A stretch of 64,000 bases of DNA from contig JADCRB010000001.1 in the NCBI GenBank assembly GCA_021464245.1, forward strand, positions 7,250,152 to 7,314,151, written 5' to 3'. The DNA is from Carallia brachiata. Taxonomy: Eukaryota; Streptophyta; Magnoliopsida; Malpighiales; Rhizophoraceae. The position numbers and the translations under genes are program-made. Positions within the stretch are counted from its first letter, which is position 1, and every line of letters begins with the position of its first letter. Positions 51,861 through 64,000 of this stretch are shown piece after piece. Under the pieces are notes generated by a model. It saw only the letters and a program-made list of their open reading frames with translations, had not been told where the DNA came from and made no database searches.

Positions 51861-52844
51861 CTGTTTTGATTTTTATTTTTTTCCTTTCCTCTATAAGATG
51901 CGCCAAAAAAAAAGTGAAAAGAAAAATTGATCAGTCAAGTTTCGAAATGGAGACTCAAGCTGATTTCAAGAATTAGGAGCTCGACTTCGAAGAGAGTTCC
52001 AGGATGGGAGTCTTAGGCTTGGCCGAGGGGAAGACTAGGGACGAAGCCGAAAAAAAATTTTAAGGTGGCAAAATTGATATATATATATATATATATATTT
52101 ATAATAACAAAATTAATTTATATGATAAAAAATAAAAAATTATATTAATTAGTTTGAATAATAAATATTATGATTATATTTTGTGTTTTTTAATGTTATA
52201 TGTAATTAAATATATTTTTTATATAAGTAATAATTGAATTATTTAGTCATTTATCTCTCGAGTGAATGCACAATATTTTCTTTATGATGTTTATTGTTGA
52301 AAATATAATTTTTTTAACATAACTGTTATAATCGATAAAATTGAAGTTAATTTTGTAAATAAATACATATTCAAATATAAAATTTATTTCTAGATATTTT
52401 CTTTTTTTTTTTGCCCATTATTAATAATTTGTTTTATTAAAAGATTAATTATTTCTCAAAAGAGTTTATAAAAATAAGAAAAATTTAGTTAGATATTTTT
52501 TAGAGTGAATGAAATGATTTAAAAAGTATATGAGACTCTCACATTTAATTAAATTTGATTTTAAAAAATAAAATAGTAAACTATAAAATTGAAAAAAAAT
52601 GCATTTGAAAGAAAACAAAAAAGCAATTTCAAAAAAAAAACTAAAGAAAGGAAGTTAAAAATTACAAAAATTAAGAAAATTAAATTAAAAAAAAAAAAGG
52701 CTTTTGGCCTGGCGTGCCCTTAGAAGACCAAAAGCAAGCAAACGGCCTAGTTATGCGTGATTCTCAAAAAGAAAAACAAAAACACCCAAAAAAACAAAAA
52801 GCATTTGATCCCAAAAAAAAAAACGTAAAAACAACCATATGGCG
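51861..52844. other. AT-rich spacer (copy B)
   Basis: Matches 16141-17100, with a (TA)n tract at 52077-52097. No gene seen. Confidence 0.5.
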
Positions 52845-52915
52845 CCTCCGACTCGGGAACTTGGTTGGAAGAGGGGGCGCCTACCAACTGAGCTAGTGGT
52901 GTCTTACATTACGTT
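52845..52915 (-). mobile_element. tRNA-derived SINE head (candidate)
   Basis: The minus strand reads CACTAGCTCAGTTGGTAGGCGCC, a near-consensus tRNA A-box region. About 35 bases on, AAGTTCCCGAGTCGG is a degenerate B-box. The body downstream (minus) is T-rich. In copy A the A-box side is replaced by a G run (17136 on). Not a tRNA gene. Confidence 0.45.
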
Positions 52916-53645
52916 TGGGTAAAAAAATATTAAAAAATAAAATTAAGAGTCTGTTTGAGTTAATTGTTGAATATTTCTGTTACTGATTATTGTTACTGAT
53001 TGCTGCTGCTGATTGCTGATTGCTGATTGCTGATTCCTACTTGTTGTTGCTGATTACTGATAAAATTAATAAATTGTTTGGTTAATTTTATACTTACTGT
53101 TATTATTAAATAATGAAATGTCTAATTTAGTCATATAATTTGTGTAGATATATCATATTAAAATTTTTATTTTTATATTTTATTATTTTATATTTTAGAA
53201 TAATATTTTATAAATAATATTGAGAATTATTTTACTTAATTTTTAATTTTTTTAAAAAAAATATTAATTTTTATTAAATAATAAAAATTATTATATTTGA
53301 GATTTTTTTTTTTATAAATGTCAATATTAAAGAAAATTGAAGTGAAAAAATTATTATTTAAGAATACTTGAAAAAAATTATTGAAGTCATATAAATACTA
53401 ATAAAATAAATTAATATATCTAATTCATGTGTCAAGTAAAAAAAATAATAGTAAAATTATATAAATATTTTTTAAGGATAATTTAATCCATATAAATTAT
53501 TATTAATATTAAAAAGTGAAAAGTAATCTAAAAAGTAGCAAAAAGTAGTTCAGAGCTGCTTTTCAGTCAGCTGCTGTTAAGAGTCAAATAAAGAAATAAG
53601 CATAATCAAACAGTAACACTAAAAATTTTACCGAACACCCCCTAA
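52913..53645. mobile_element. copy-B-specific insertion, MITE-like
   Basis: Absent from copy A. Outer ends ACGTTTGGGTAAAAAAAT and, reversed, GTGTTCGGTAAAATTTTT are weak inverted repeats. An inner pair (GAGTCTGTTTGAGTTAATTG at ~52946 and, reversed, GACTCTTAACAGCAGCTGAC at ~53585) suggests two nested elements. A 7-bp tandem TGCTGAT array lies at 53004-53037. Exact borders are uncertain. Confidence 0.45.
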
Positions 53646-53825
53646 GTCAAAGGAAGGGTGGGGAAGGGGGGGGGGGGCGAACTGCCCCGCTTGCCCCCAT
53701 GTGCCTTGGTCCTTAGGGAAGATCTAAGCTGTGAAACTTACAAGTTAGAAAACAAGGAAACCAAGGAGTGCTGGGTGAATAACAGTATTAGTACTTTGAT
53801 TTTTAAATTAGCATTACAATTGAAG

Positions 53826-53998
53826 TGCAAAACAATTTTTTTAGGGTGTTTTGGTCATATAAGATCCGAAACTTGAGATTTAATCAAAGCATATAAGTGA
53901 AACTAAGTTTGAAGAGACTTGAAAAAGTAGGTGATTGACAGCCACCCTTCAAAGATTCGTCTTCAGAATAGCTAAGGATCAGTATCCTCTTTTAGAAA
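53826..53998. repeat. dispersed repeat (copy 3 of 3)
   Basis: Counterpart of 17533-17700 in copy A, truncated at 'ctcttttagaaat' where the sequence jumps to the equivalent of ~18428. Copy B thus lacks about 720 bp present in A. Confidence 0.65.
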
Positions 53999-54364
53999 TA
54001 TGCAAAGATTTAGGACAAAAAAATTTGCATCCCCCATTTCTAAAGGTCTTTACTATTTTCTTTTTTTTTTTTTGGACGGTTTCCATTTGGGAATTTGTAT
54101 TAGTTTTTTAATTATGCTTCTCAGCCGTGTAGTTTGGTGGTAAAAGTATTGTACTTTTAGGTGAAATCAATTTTTGACAAACAACAAACGAATATCAATC
54201 GGTCGTTTGAATTTCCATTGTGCCACAAAGTCCTACAATTATTCCAACTTCTGCACTAGGGTCATTTTCTTTTGTTTTTTTTTTTTTTCTGTTTTTTGTT
54301 TTTTTTTTATTTTGTTGATTTTTCAACATAACTCTAATGCATCTCCAAGAGTTTCGATATTCTT

Positions 54365-54800
54365 GAGCCAGGTTATGGCTTTCGGGTAAGTGATGGTGCA
54401 CGTGTTTCCATTTGGTATGATAAATGGCTTTTAACCAGCCTTTATCTTCTTTGGTTCCAAAACCATTTGGAACTCAAGTCACCTTTCTACCGTCCAGAGA
54501 GTAGGTAGCCCTTATATTTTCCTATTCGAGAATCGTAAACTACTTATAGTTAGATTCACCTCATTATTTATTATTATTATTTATTATTATTATTATTATT
54601 ATTGTCTATTAATAGACAATAGCCCTTGAAAAGCTAACTCCACACAGGGACATGTTAAGTTTAGACTATTAGATGCTGGAGGATCGGGCAGCATCTTGAG
54701 CCCGTTATCTTAATTCAGTCCAAGGGAGGCCATGTCATCAGCCAAACGATTGCTGCGGGCCGCTCCATCGCCATTGACTTTAAGCCACCCTCTCCCGGGA
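54365..54800. pseudogene. LINE fragments, copy B (two orientations)
   Basis: Counterparts of 18800-18895 (+) and 19085-19215 (-). The minus part (54710-54800) reads GWLKVNGDGAARSN, the RNase H N-terminal strand of a plant LINE. An insertion of ~45 bp near 54620 is private to copy B. Confidence 0.55.
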
Positions 54801-55604
54801 AGAGTCAAGCCAATAAAAATTTGGTTTTTTCTACCAAAAAAAATAAAAAGCAATAATTTGGTTTTTACACAAAATTTGGAGGATCGAACGGAGATGTGCT
54901 TGCTACACATAACAGAATATGATCCAGTTGGGGACTGAAACATTAAGCCTTATAGAGCCCCAAAATTGTTATGTCGCGGATCCATGAGTATTGGCACCGA
55001 ATTTTGAAATTAATATACGCTTTAGCTTGATTTTAGGTAATATTAAAGCAATTACTCAATTCATCTAATAGTATTAAATAAATTTTTTTAAAAAAAAAAT
55101 TTCAATTGTCTAATGTCACATATTAATTTAAATATACTTTAATCTTATTTAAACAATATCACCAAGTATTTTCTACTAATTTATGAGATATGAGATATAC
55201 CTAAGTAGTTTAATAAATGCAAAATTAATAATGAGGTGTATCTATTGATTCAAATAATAATAATAATAATGAGTGGAGAGTGGTACTTGCCACGGGCTGT
55301 TGGTGGATTTGGAAGAACCGTAATGACTGAGTTAGTGGAGGAAAAGCTACAGGGTCTTATTCATGAGCCTTTGTAAAATAACTAGCAAAGGAGTATTGTG
55401 AAGCATGGAGCCAACGAACTGGCCCTGTCTACTGATATCCAATTAAATCAAAGGCCTATTCCTTCTGCTAGGCCCTATGACTAAGTCCAAAGCATAGCAT
55501 AAAACCATCTTTCTCAGTCTAACTTTTTGTCCTCGCCAATCACAGCATAAAACCGTTGCTGACATCTTTCTCCTAGGCGGTCCATCTACATTCTACATCG
55601 GCGT
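54801..55604. other. AT-rich spacer (copy B)
   Basis: Matches 19780-20558 of copy A. No gene seen. Confidence 0.5.
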
Positions 55605-55607
55605 TTA

Positions 55608-55992
55608 TAGCGTGTTTGGAGTGTGAAGAAATGAGAGGAAAGGAGGGAAAAAGAGGAGAAACAGAAAGAAAGTTAAGAGAAAATAAAATTGTTTGGAGTA
55701 GTAGAGAAAGTTGAGAGAAAGAAAGTAGGTGAAAAAAAAGGTAAATAGTAATTTGTGAGAGAAAAAGTAGAAAAAAAATAAAGTTGTTTAGAGTGGTAAA
55801 AAAAAGTGAGAGAAATAAAATATGATGAAAGAAAATGTGAATAATAATTTGTTAGAGAAAAAGTAGAGAGAAAATAAAGTTGTTTGAAGTGGTGTAAAAA
55901 GTGAAGAGAAAGAAAAGTGAGAAAGAAAAGTAAATTGTAATAATTATACTTTTCTTTCTCCCCAAACTTTCCTTTGCATACCAAACACACCA
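55608..55992. mobile_element. 385-bp MITE, copy-B-specific (TTA target site)
   Basis: TTA on both sides (55605-55607, 55993-55995); copy A shows the empty site (GCATTTAAGCC near 20557). Ends TAGCGTGTTTGGAGTG and, reversed, TGGTGTGTTTGGTATG are PIF/Harbinger-like. The interior has three ~85-bp repeats of GAGAGAAAAAGTAGA...AATAAAGTTGTTTGGAGTGGT. Confidence 0.8.
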
Positions 55993-56379
55993 TTAAGCCA
56001 TCATGAAGTACTGCTAAGGAGTGTGCCCTAGCGATGACATGGTTGTGATGAATTTACTGCACAATGTTAATTATTTCCATGGAATGCTACATATTATTCA
56101 GAAATGCACGATTGTTTCGTTTGTTTAAAAACTTTTGCGATATATATTCACATATATCATTTCCCAAATGCTAGAGAATTTGGAAATGAAAAAATATAGT
56201 TGATATAATAATCACTTTTACACAGAATTAGTGTCGTAAAAGAGTAATAGCAATCAACCCATTTGGAATATTTGGAAAGCTAGATTTTTGTGTGGAGCAG
56301 AAGCCAGTTAACCCATTGCAGACCTTGAAGTGCGTTCAGATTGATCGAGAATCAATGTCTCTCATTGGGTTGCTAGTCA

Positions 56380-56835
56380 CGCAAACGTCAGGGCCTACCC
56401 GTCCCACTCCGCCGAGGTTGCTAAGGTGGAGCTACCTACCACCTGTGGACTCTATAAAACTTAACTGTGATGTAACTCTTGAGCAACAGGGAAAGTGGGC
56501 TGGAGTCGCAGTTGTATGCAGGAATCTTAAAGGGGAAGTCATAGACGGTATCATTATGAGACGTAACGTCAAGTCAGCGCTGGTTGGGGAGGCTTTGGCC
56601 CTTAGACTAGCAACTAAGTTAGTCTCAAAAGCAGGTTGATCCCAAGTCATATTGGAAAGAAGGCCCTTGGGAAATTGCAACTATTGTTCACCACATCAGA
56701 GAATGGCTCTCTAGTGAAGGAAACAATACTGCAGCTTGTGAGAAGAGAGGCCAATCGGACAGCCGATTGGCTCGCTAAAGCTACAGAGAATGGGCTCTGC
56801 ACTTTTGATTGGGTTTGTCCCCAGATGATCTAAAA
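56380..56835 (+). pseudogene. LINE RNase H domain, copy B
   Basis: Counterpart of 20950-21445. It reads WSYLPPVDSIKLNCDVTLEQ, WAGVAVVCRNLKGEVIDGI and ALALRLATKLVSKAG, then a stop. The second frame has LVRREANRTADWLAKATENG. The catalytic Asp and the AD.LA helix are retained, but a stop and shift at ~56637 split the domain. Confidence 0.7.
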
Positions 56836-57044
56836 TAGCTGCTTAGTTTAGATGCTTGTACTCTTTAACTCTTTCACCGTTATAATGATATTTCTCAGAT
56901 TGCACCCAAAATAAAAAAAAATAAAAAAGGGACATAAGCCTACATACGCCTTACAATGTACAGTGATTTGGAAGGGAACAACTTATTTGCTTTGTCTTTG
57001 TCTATCTGTTCATTCACTTCATAGCATATGAAACAGAGAGGATA

Positions 57045-57475
57045 AATATTTTGCACTGAAAATATTAGTGGGTTAAGGTTTAATTTGTTGAACCTGTCGA
57101 ATCGGTATTTGAATCGATATTTAATAATATAAATATGTATAAAAGTAATTAAAAAAATAATATTTATAGATAGTAATTAAATATTATTTTTTTTAATTTT
57201 AAGGGTTAAATTGAAAGTTTTAATAAAATTTAAAACTAAATTAAACTTTTTAATTAAATTTAGAGTTTAAATTATCATTTGAATAACACTTGGAATCAAA
57301 TTATAATTTATAAATTTTTAATTTAGTTTGAACTGATCAAACATGTCCGATTTTTACCAGTTTTAATTGGTTTGAGTTCTTCTTCAAAATTAACATAAAC
57401 CAGACTGAACCCCTAATTGATGATCAGTTAAATCGGTTTAACCGACCAATCCGATGTGATTTTTTCAACACTGTC
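57045..57475. mobile_element. ~430-bp copy-B-specific insertion, unclassified
   Basis: Copy A has direct continuity at ~21615-21640. The inserted DNA starts near CACTGAAAATATTAGTGGGTT and ends near TTTTTTCAACACTG, whose reverse complement CAGTGTTGAAAAAATCAC is weakly similar to the start. No clear target duplication was found. Confidence 0.45.
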
Positions 57476-60400
57476 TTTACTTGTCACCACTATCCATGTG
57501 CTGAGCTGTGCACTGGAGAACAAATGTTTCATGGAATTGAAAGCATAATCTATGACAGTTTTAATGGTATTCACCTTTCATGCCATTTCCTTCTTGTACG
57601 ATTTTGCTGTTTCGAATTGAATTGGCTACCTTCCTCTCTCTTCTTGATGGGCATGACAAGGTATATCGAGAATAGAAATGTTAGGTGCACCAAGGTGCAC
57701 CGAACATATGGTGAAACGAAAAAGTTTTGTACATAGACGTTATGCACTGGGAGATTAACGCAGCTGATGTGGACTCATGTAATATGATATCTACGCCGCA
57801 TGGAGGAATTAAAAAAGTGTTTTAAGACATAGCGGTGGAAGTCTCCATCTCCTCCAATCTTTATATGGCCAAAAATCTGGGGGAAAAAATGTTGCTCCGC
57901 AGCCAATCTTGACGTTGTAGAGAGAAGTACGGAAGAAGTTAATTTTCGCAGAAAAACGACATTGTTGAAGTTCGGGTATTGTTTCCAAGACGAAGATCTT
58001 GACAATTTGAGGAAAAAGGAAGGAAGTTGATATGCCGGAGTAGACGAGGTGGGGAGAAAAAGTCTATTCAATGGTTAATAGATCGGTTGGCGTAACGTTA
58101 ATTATCTGATTTGTAGCTAAAACTGAAAAGCAATGGGGAGGATGACAAATTAGTCACCCCGGCAAGTGGAAATCTTGGGCAAGCCACTGAACCGAAACAC
58201 GAAAGTGAAGATTGCAAATTAATTACCCCTGCAGGCGTAAATGCCGAGCCTAGTTTCAAATGCATTTTTTCCTCTTCAGGTTCAACTGCAACGTTAACTC
58301 ACAATTATGGGACCCACAACATTTTTGCACGTTGGATAAATGATATAAGTTTCTCAATAAAGTTTTAGAGCCGATTTTATTTCAAGATTTTATCTTAACA
58401 TCTATTTAAAAAGTAATTAATTGTTAATTTATTGTAACTACATGAATAAAAAGAATAATAAAAAAAGGAAACATAATTTATATTTTATTTTTTTATTACT
58501 ATTATGTTTTTTTTTTATTATTCTTTTTATTCAAGTGATTACAATAAATTAACAATTAATTACTTTTTCATTACCTGTCCGAACAATTTAATAGGGGCAA
58601 TTTCTCCGTGTGCCAATCCATGCCCTAAGTTTCTCACTTTGATGTGTTATTGTCTTATTGATAGTTGGGCCTCCGTGTCACTTGGTATAGCTTTCGGTGT
58701 AAAATTATCGGTATATGTAGTTTAAGTCGTTATAAAAATAATAAAATTTAAGTTTTAAAAATTAAGAATTTTTTCTGAAGGTATTTTTTTTAGTGAATTT
58801 TATATGGAGTAAATACTTTGTATTCTAAAATGACACTTATTTAGATCTAAATTTTAATTTTAAAAAAAATTATTTAAATATTAAATACACCAAACTCAAT
58901 GTACGGAGTCGAGCCCTACCAAAACGGATTTAAGAATTATTCTTAGAATTGAGCCACTGACGATAAGTAATATTTGCCTATACATAGTGGTATAAATGAG
59001 CCCATGAATATTTTTGGCCCACGACCAGCCGCTGCCGGCCTTATTTGCAACATCTAATCATTTGTATTCAAAGCTTGCAGAACTTTGGTGTTGATGGTAA
59101 ATTGCAGGTCAATTATGCCTGTTCTGTGGCGTGGGGTTAACTCTAGATGTTTTATATGCCACCAATACTTTGTTTTTCATTTGATAAGAACCTTTATTCT
59201 CCATGCATTATGACCAATCTTTATTATTTCTCAAACTTACTGAATGATGAGGGAGGGAGAGATGATTACAGCGTCTCCATCCTACCTGTTCTTCCTCTTC
59301 GTCCCCTGTCAAATTTTTGTTTCTGTTCCTTCTAGATTCCTTCTTTACAAGCAAAGGCATATTACTTGTGGATGGTCGTGTAGATTTTGATTGCAGAGAT
59401 GCTAGATTAATGGAAGCAAAAATTTCCCGTGAATATTTAATTTTCTCTGGACGGATTTCCCTTCTACTCGTCTTGTTTTTTCTTCTTCTTTTTTTTTTTT
59501 TTTGACAGATGTTTTTTTTTCTTCTTGTTTGTTTTATTTATTTTCGCAATATTCCTTTAATGTAAGTCATTAATGCTCTATTTGGATTGAAAAAAAGTGA
59601 ATGAAAAAGAAAATAAATAAAAAAATAGTACAGTAATGATAATTTTATAATTAATAAAAAATAATGATTAGAAAATTGTAAAAAAATTAATAATAATTTG
59701 TGAGAGAAAAAGTAAAAGTTAATTATTTAAATTGATAAAAAATAAATAAAAAAATAAATAAAAAATAATTTCCTTCCCTTTTCTTTCTTATGTTTTACCA
59801 AACAAAGTATAAAGGTATCTGAATCCCATCGAATTTCTTTTTAACATGTTTTGATTGGACAAGACTTCACCATATGCTTCAAGCCCATGATAGTAATATT
59901 GGAGTATCAGTTTTTTTTTTTTTTTTAAAACAATATATTGGATTCATGGTGATTTACATATGTTTTTTTTTTCCCCAAATTTAAGCAAATTTATCAGAAA
60001 ATAAGGTTTGACTAAAAAGATGATTTTTTTAGTAATGTTGAAGGAAAACAAAGACCTTTTTCTTTATATAAAAAATGAGTAAGCACTGGTGGTGTTTGCA
60101 AATCCCATAGAAAGATTTATTCGAATCTCTTTTGAAATAGACTAGACAATTTACACTGCAAGTAAGAAAATCCCACATCGTTTGACAAGCGTCATTGGAT
60201 CGTTCCATGAAAAACAAAGACTACTAGGCAAATTTCAGAGATTTTTTTATTTTTTTTTTCTAAAAAGCAGGATTCGTGAAATAATTTTTTGATTATTTCA
60301 CTATATTCACATTCTTAGTGGCAGCCTCTAGTATTTAGATTTTTAAAAAATTTTAAATTTTGATTTTTTAATTTAATAAAATTCCTAGCAATTGTAATCT

Positions 60401-61302
60401 TTTTTAATATTTTAATGGAATTAGGATTTATGTTCTTTCTCAGTATTTTAATAAAATTAAAATTTTAATTTTAATAAATTTATGCAATTCTCTTTTTTAT
60501 ATGATAAAAGCACAACTATCCTTTGTGTTATTATTCTTTTACTAACTCGATTTTTTAATTTCCAATTTTATTTTTTTCATCTAAAAATTTTTCATCAAAG
60601 TGAGTATATTATATATATATATATATCGTGAATTAACAATAAAATAACTTTTTTTTCTATCCTTTTCTCCGCCCTATTCCCTCCTTCTACCGCTTTAGTC
60701 TGTCTTTCTATCCTTCCCTTTTTTTTTCTCTCTAACGTCAGACCCCCAAAACTGTCTAACGGGACTTTTTGACTTTCTCTATGGTAGATTGGGCTCTAAT
60801 AATGTTACCTATGGCTTTCCAAGCCCAAAATCTACATTCCCTGGAGTTTCGAAACTATAGAAATACAAGAAGTAAGGATGTCATGAGTTGAAGAAGGCAT
60901 AGATCAGTAAATATATTAAACAGTATAGAATATCAAGAACACTGACTTAAAGCTTAATTCACTAAGAGTGAATGAACGTATCATTTCTCTCTATTGTAAG
61001 CAGAAGAAAATGGACAATTCAAGCCCTACTCTCTTACAAGCAGAGAAAAGCTTTTGCCTTGGCCAAGAAGCAAAATTTCTGCATCATATCCAGCAAGAGC
61101 AAAGAGCCAATTCTAATGTGATAACTCTTTTCATTTTCATAAATCTTGTACCCTTTTATAAATATAAAACTCAAGATTTCTAAAATAGAAATCTTAAATC
61201 TAAAAACCTTCATATATTCTCAATTATATAGATAGAGGACCAAAGACTCTATTAATTAGGCGGCTTCCGATAAACATATACCCATCACATACATATCTTT
61301 TC
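57476..61302. other. intergenic DNA downstream of GDSL gene B
   Basis: Matches 21640-25730 of copy A, without the SINE at 22837. Nearly identical from about 59020 on. No gene seen. Confidence 0.5.
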
Positions 61303-63891
61303 TTAATAAGATCTTCGCATGACGTGGGTAGATAACTGGAATAATTGCTTTACATTGTAAGTGCCACTAGAGACGCCACTAGAATTTTCATCTCCATACC
61401 ACATTTCGTCTGCAAATTGCTTGTAAGCTCTTTGGGTAGGATGAAAAGAGTCCCAAAATACATACACGTTTGGATTCTTGCATAAATCAAACTTCTTTAC
61501 TTCTCCCATTCCCCCACAGCAGTAAACTCTCCCAAACTTCCCTGCTCCGCAGCACGCCGATTTCCCATCTTTGAAACCTTAATCACAAATATTTTAATTT
61601 TCATCTTAATTAGTAACCAATGAATTAATTAATGAGCCCTATTAGTTACAAAGATGCAGGAATTTTTCTGGTTAAATAAGTTACACTTGCAGTAAACAAA
61701 TTGCTAGATTTTTCTGCTTACCATATTTGAAGGGATTGTCCACTCTTTGCATAATGCTCTTATTAAAATCAAAGAGTGAGTATTTGAAATGCTTTAGTGT
61801 TTTCTTTAACTCAAGCAGAAGGTTGGAGAGAGCTTCGTTATGCATTGCAATTATGGATGACAATTCGTCAAAGCAGGAATCCTCGTTATTTGGCTTCGCT
61901 ATTCTCATAGCAGGATGACATCCAAGTGGCGCCACGTTGAGGAACGCAAATTTTCTGGCCCCAATCTTGTACATTCCCTGATCAGCCAAAATTAATAATC
62001 AAAGTTATTAACATTCCTTTTTTAAAATCTCATCCGTTTTTAAGAATTATGAAGCATATACAAGTAGTTATGATTTCTATATATAGACATCGATCTGGAA
62101 CGTAATACGAAACAATTTTCATTTTTGTCCCCGGGATAATTATAAATTGTACCCCGCAAATGATTTTATATGCATATAATTGAAATTTTGTGGAAGAAGT
62201 GGTGTTTGTGATATTTATGTGGCAGATGTGGTAGTGACACTTACTTTGAGAACTGTTGTGAGGTTGCCGATTGCCATTTCAACATGTTGGGACTTTGAGT
62301 TGAATAATTTTTCGGTGGAATTTTCGCTGATTTGGCTAAGGTAGTCATTGCCTCCAATACTAATCAAGTGTACGGCATTCGAAACTAAGGTCTTGGCTTT
62401 ATCGTTTCCCAACTTGGATTTCAGCCAATCATTCACTGTTTTATAGTGCCTCAATTGGGCATTCAGAGCACTCACCTGCAAGCGATAATGACAGTCAATT
62501 ATATGATTTGTTGGTTTATTACTTTTAATTAGAGAAAAAAAAAATTTCTATAAGAGCACAAAACCAGTTGTTAAACTAATGCCAGTCACGGTCCATGGAT
62601 AGTACGAAGATAGGTATAAATCTGCCAACTGTCATAAAAAGCAAGACAACCTCGGAGCTACAATGTCAGAACCACCTAGACTATTGTTAGACTAACTATA
62701 TCCGGTTAATCTACAAGATTTTATTTTCTTCAGAGGGCTATGCATAGTACACCTGAAACTGGAAGATTTCTCGGTTGAATTCATTAATCCATGCACATTA
62801 TCTACATAGTATGATGGGTGATACTTTTTTTAAATTGTCAACACAAATAAATAATAACTAAATGAATATTTACTGCATATTATGAATAGATTGCAAAGAT
62901 TTTTTTTTTTTTTTAAAGAGAGATTGCAAAGATAGTGACACTTCAGTTTGGTTGGGTGTACATGTCTTCCAAGAACCATCAACTTATCTGTTTGGTCACC
63001 ATTCTAATTAGGGAGATGTTGCCTCAGGATTTAACTGGGGTAGGGGAAGAAAGGGGAGAGAGACAGGGTCAGTGGCTCCTATTCACATTTTTTTTTCAAA
63101 AAAAATATATTATCTGCATTATGGTTAAGTCGTCAAGAGCCCACATATACACTTGACTAAACAGAAGAAAAAGTGGTGGGTTGAGCTCATTTTTTTGTTC
63201 TGTTTTAAAATATAGTATGTGTATAATAGTTAAAGTGTAATATATTTTAGTTAACGTTGACGTGTAATATTTCTAATAAAATGATCATATTACCTAACTC
63301 AATTAATTAATAGCATTTATCATTTAAAATGGTAATTTGATAGTAATTCGACTTGTCTTTCTCACTGATAGTCTGAGTTTGAGTTCTAATAGTAGTGTCC
63401 GAGAAGTTTAACTCCTAATTTATTTGGTTTGATTGTTGAATTGCTCACCGTTAATTCTAGACTCAGCAATCGTAGAGATCGACTTGGGTTGTCGTTCATT
63501 TTTATGAGTTTGGTTAAATGATACTTTTAAATAAAGATACTCTGGTTTCGACTCACAAATATAATAACTAACATATTATGATAGATTTTGTTGTGTTAAA
63601 AAAATTAATTAATAGCACTTTATATACTTACGGCCACTCAGCCAGTGCTCTTTTAGGCCAGCTTGTTTCACATGTAAAAGGACTCTCTCGCTCTCACTCA
63701 AACACTAAATTAATTAATTAAAAAGGGGCTAAAGGCAATGGGAGATTTTATAGAGAAGATGATACTTACGTTGTCACTTTGAAATGTTTCATCTAATATA
63801 CCAGCTCCCCCTGAAGCAAAATTTGCTCCGACGTAATATTCAATTCCAGGTTCTAGAAATGGTGGGATCAGCGGCAGATTTGCGTATTCAG
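61303..63891 (-). CDS. GDSL esterase/lipase, gene B (partial; exon 1 outside window)
   Basis: Duplicate of gene A. Minus-strand exons seen: 63891-63770 (exon 2), 62475-62245, 61977-61722 and 61577-61303. Exon 1 should begin just beyond position 64000. Where gene A is frameshifted, B keeps the frame and ends TYNVKQLFQLS plus a short tail, giving about 386 residues if exon 1 equals that of A. SIGGNDY and FWDSFHPTQ blocks are present. Identity to gene A across exons is about 99%. Intron 2 has the same SINE as A. This appears to be the functional member of the A/B pair, provided exon 1 is intact. Confidence 0.88.
63312..63600 (+). mobile_element. SINE-like insertion in GDSL intron 2, copy B
   Basis: Counterpart of 27694-27984, with ATTAATTAATAGCA repeats on both sides. 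About 20 differences, nearly all C/T or G/A. Confidence 0.6.
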
Positions 63892-64000
63892 CTGTACGGA
63901 AAATTTACTAATATATATATAAAACATCAAAGATTATTCAATTGACAAAACAAGAGAAGAGAATATATTTCTTTATGTCTATATAATATACATTAAACAA

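Larger units (their letters stand above)
44955..64000. repeat. segmental duplication copy B
   Basis: Counterpart of 2551-6955 plus 15846-28400, same orientation; it runs off the window. B-specific insertions: 45022-46609, 47379-47880, about 52913-53645, 55608-55992 and about 57045-57475. It lacks the gypsy element and the SINE at 22837. Confidence 0.9.

Noticed and set aside
52845..52915. tRNA gene on the minus strand (good A-box)
   Set aside because: B-box is degenerate, no acceptor or anticodon stems can be drawn, and T-rich DNA follows. It fits a SINE head.
1..64000. CRISPR arrays, operons, ribosome binding sites
   Set aside because: This is plant nuclear DNA. No regular repeat-spacer array exists, and prokaryotic signals do not apply.

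Overview
The window is AT-rich nuclear DNA from a flowering plant, most likely a eudicot. The evidence is spliced GDSL esterase/lipase genes with GT-AG introns, Ty3/gypsy and Ty1/copia elements of plant type, plant LINE RNase H remnants, tRNA-derived SINEs, and Mutator-, PIF/Harbinger- and CACTA-type DNA transposon pieces. I cannot name the species.

Backbone. The window is a large tandem segmental duplication around a small GDSL lipase cluster on the minus strand. Copy A runs from about 2.55 to 28.4 kb. Copy B runs from about 44.8 kb to the window end. Both hold, in the same order, a broken GDSL exon-1 remnant, a ~2.9 kb Mutator-like element (N-terminal transposase-like ORF plus a GRF zinc-finger gene), LINE RNase H remnants, AT-rich spacer, and a five-exon GDSL gene. 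A third, diverged GDSL gene at 36793-39530 looks intact and lies between them. The copy A gene has a C-terminal frameshift, and the copy B gene runs off the window edge before exon 1. Most of the alignment differs by roughly 5-10%, but a ~4.3 kb tract covering GDSL exons 3-5 is almost identical, which suggests recent gene conversion.

Insertions that date the copies. Found only in A: an 8.9 kb Ty3/gypsy element (6956-15845) and a SINE with a 13-bp target duplication (22837-23003). Found only in B: a 1.6 kb foldback PIF-like element (45022-46609), a Mutator-type MITE with a perfect 10-bp target duplication (47379-47880), a 385-bp MITE (55608-55992), and two further insertions. A 5.2 kb Ty1/copia element (39586-44790) sits 55 bp upstream of the start codon of the middle GDSL gene, head-to-head with it. 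Between 29 and 36 kb lie a diverged solo LTR related to the gypsy element, a 330-bp tandem repeat, a Mutator-like element with a captured gene fragment and a MITE nested in it, and a 941-bp MITE-like element.

Most notable content. The gypsy element is of the plant Tat/Ogre type, with two RNase H domains and lineage-typical gag. It lacks the protease region and carries, between pol and the 3' LTR, a WUSCHEL-related homeobox (WOX) coding sequence with homeodomain, WUS-box and C-terminal EAR-like motif. This sequence has its own TATA box and is broken by a single 1-nt frameshift. A second uncharacterised ORF with a TATA-like upstream region follows it. This retrotransposon-borne WOX cassette is the best candidate for a previously undescribed system. 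All divergence figures are hand comparisons by eye.
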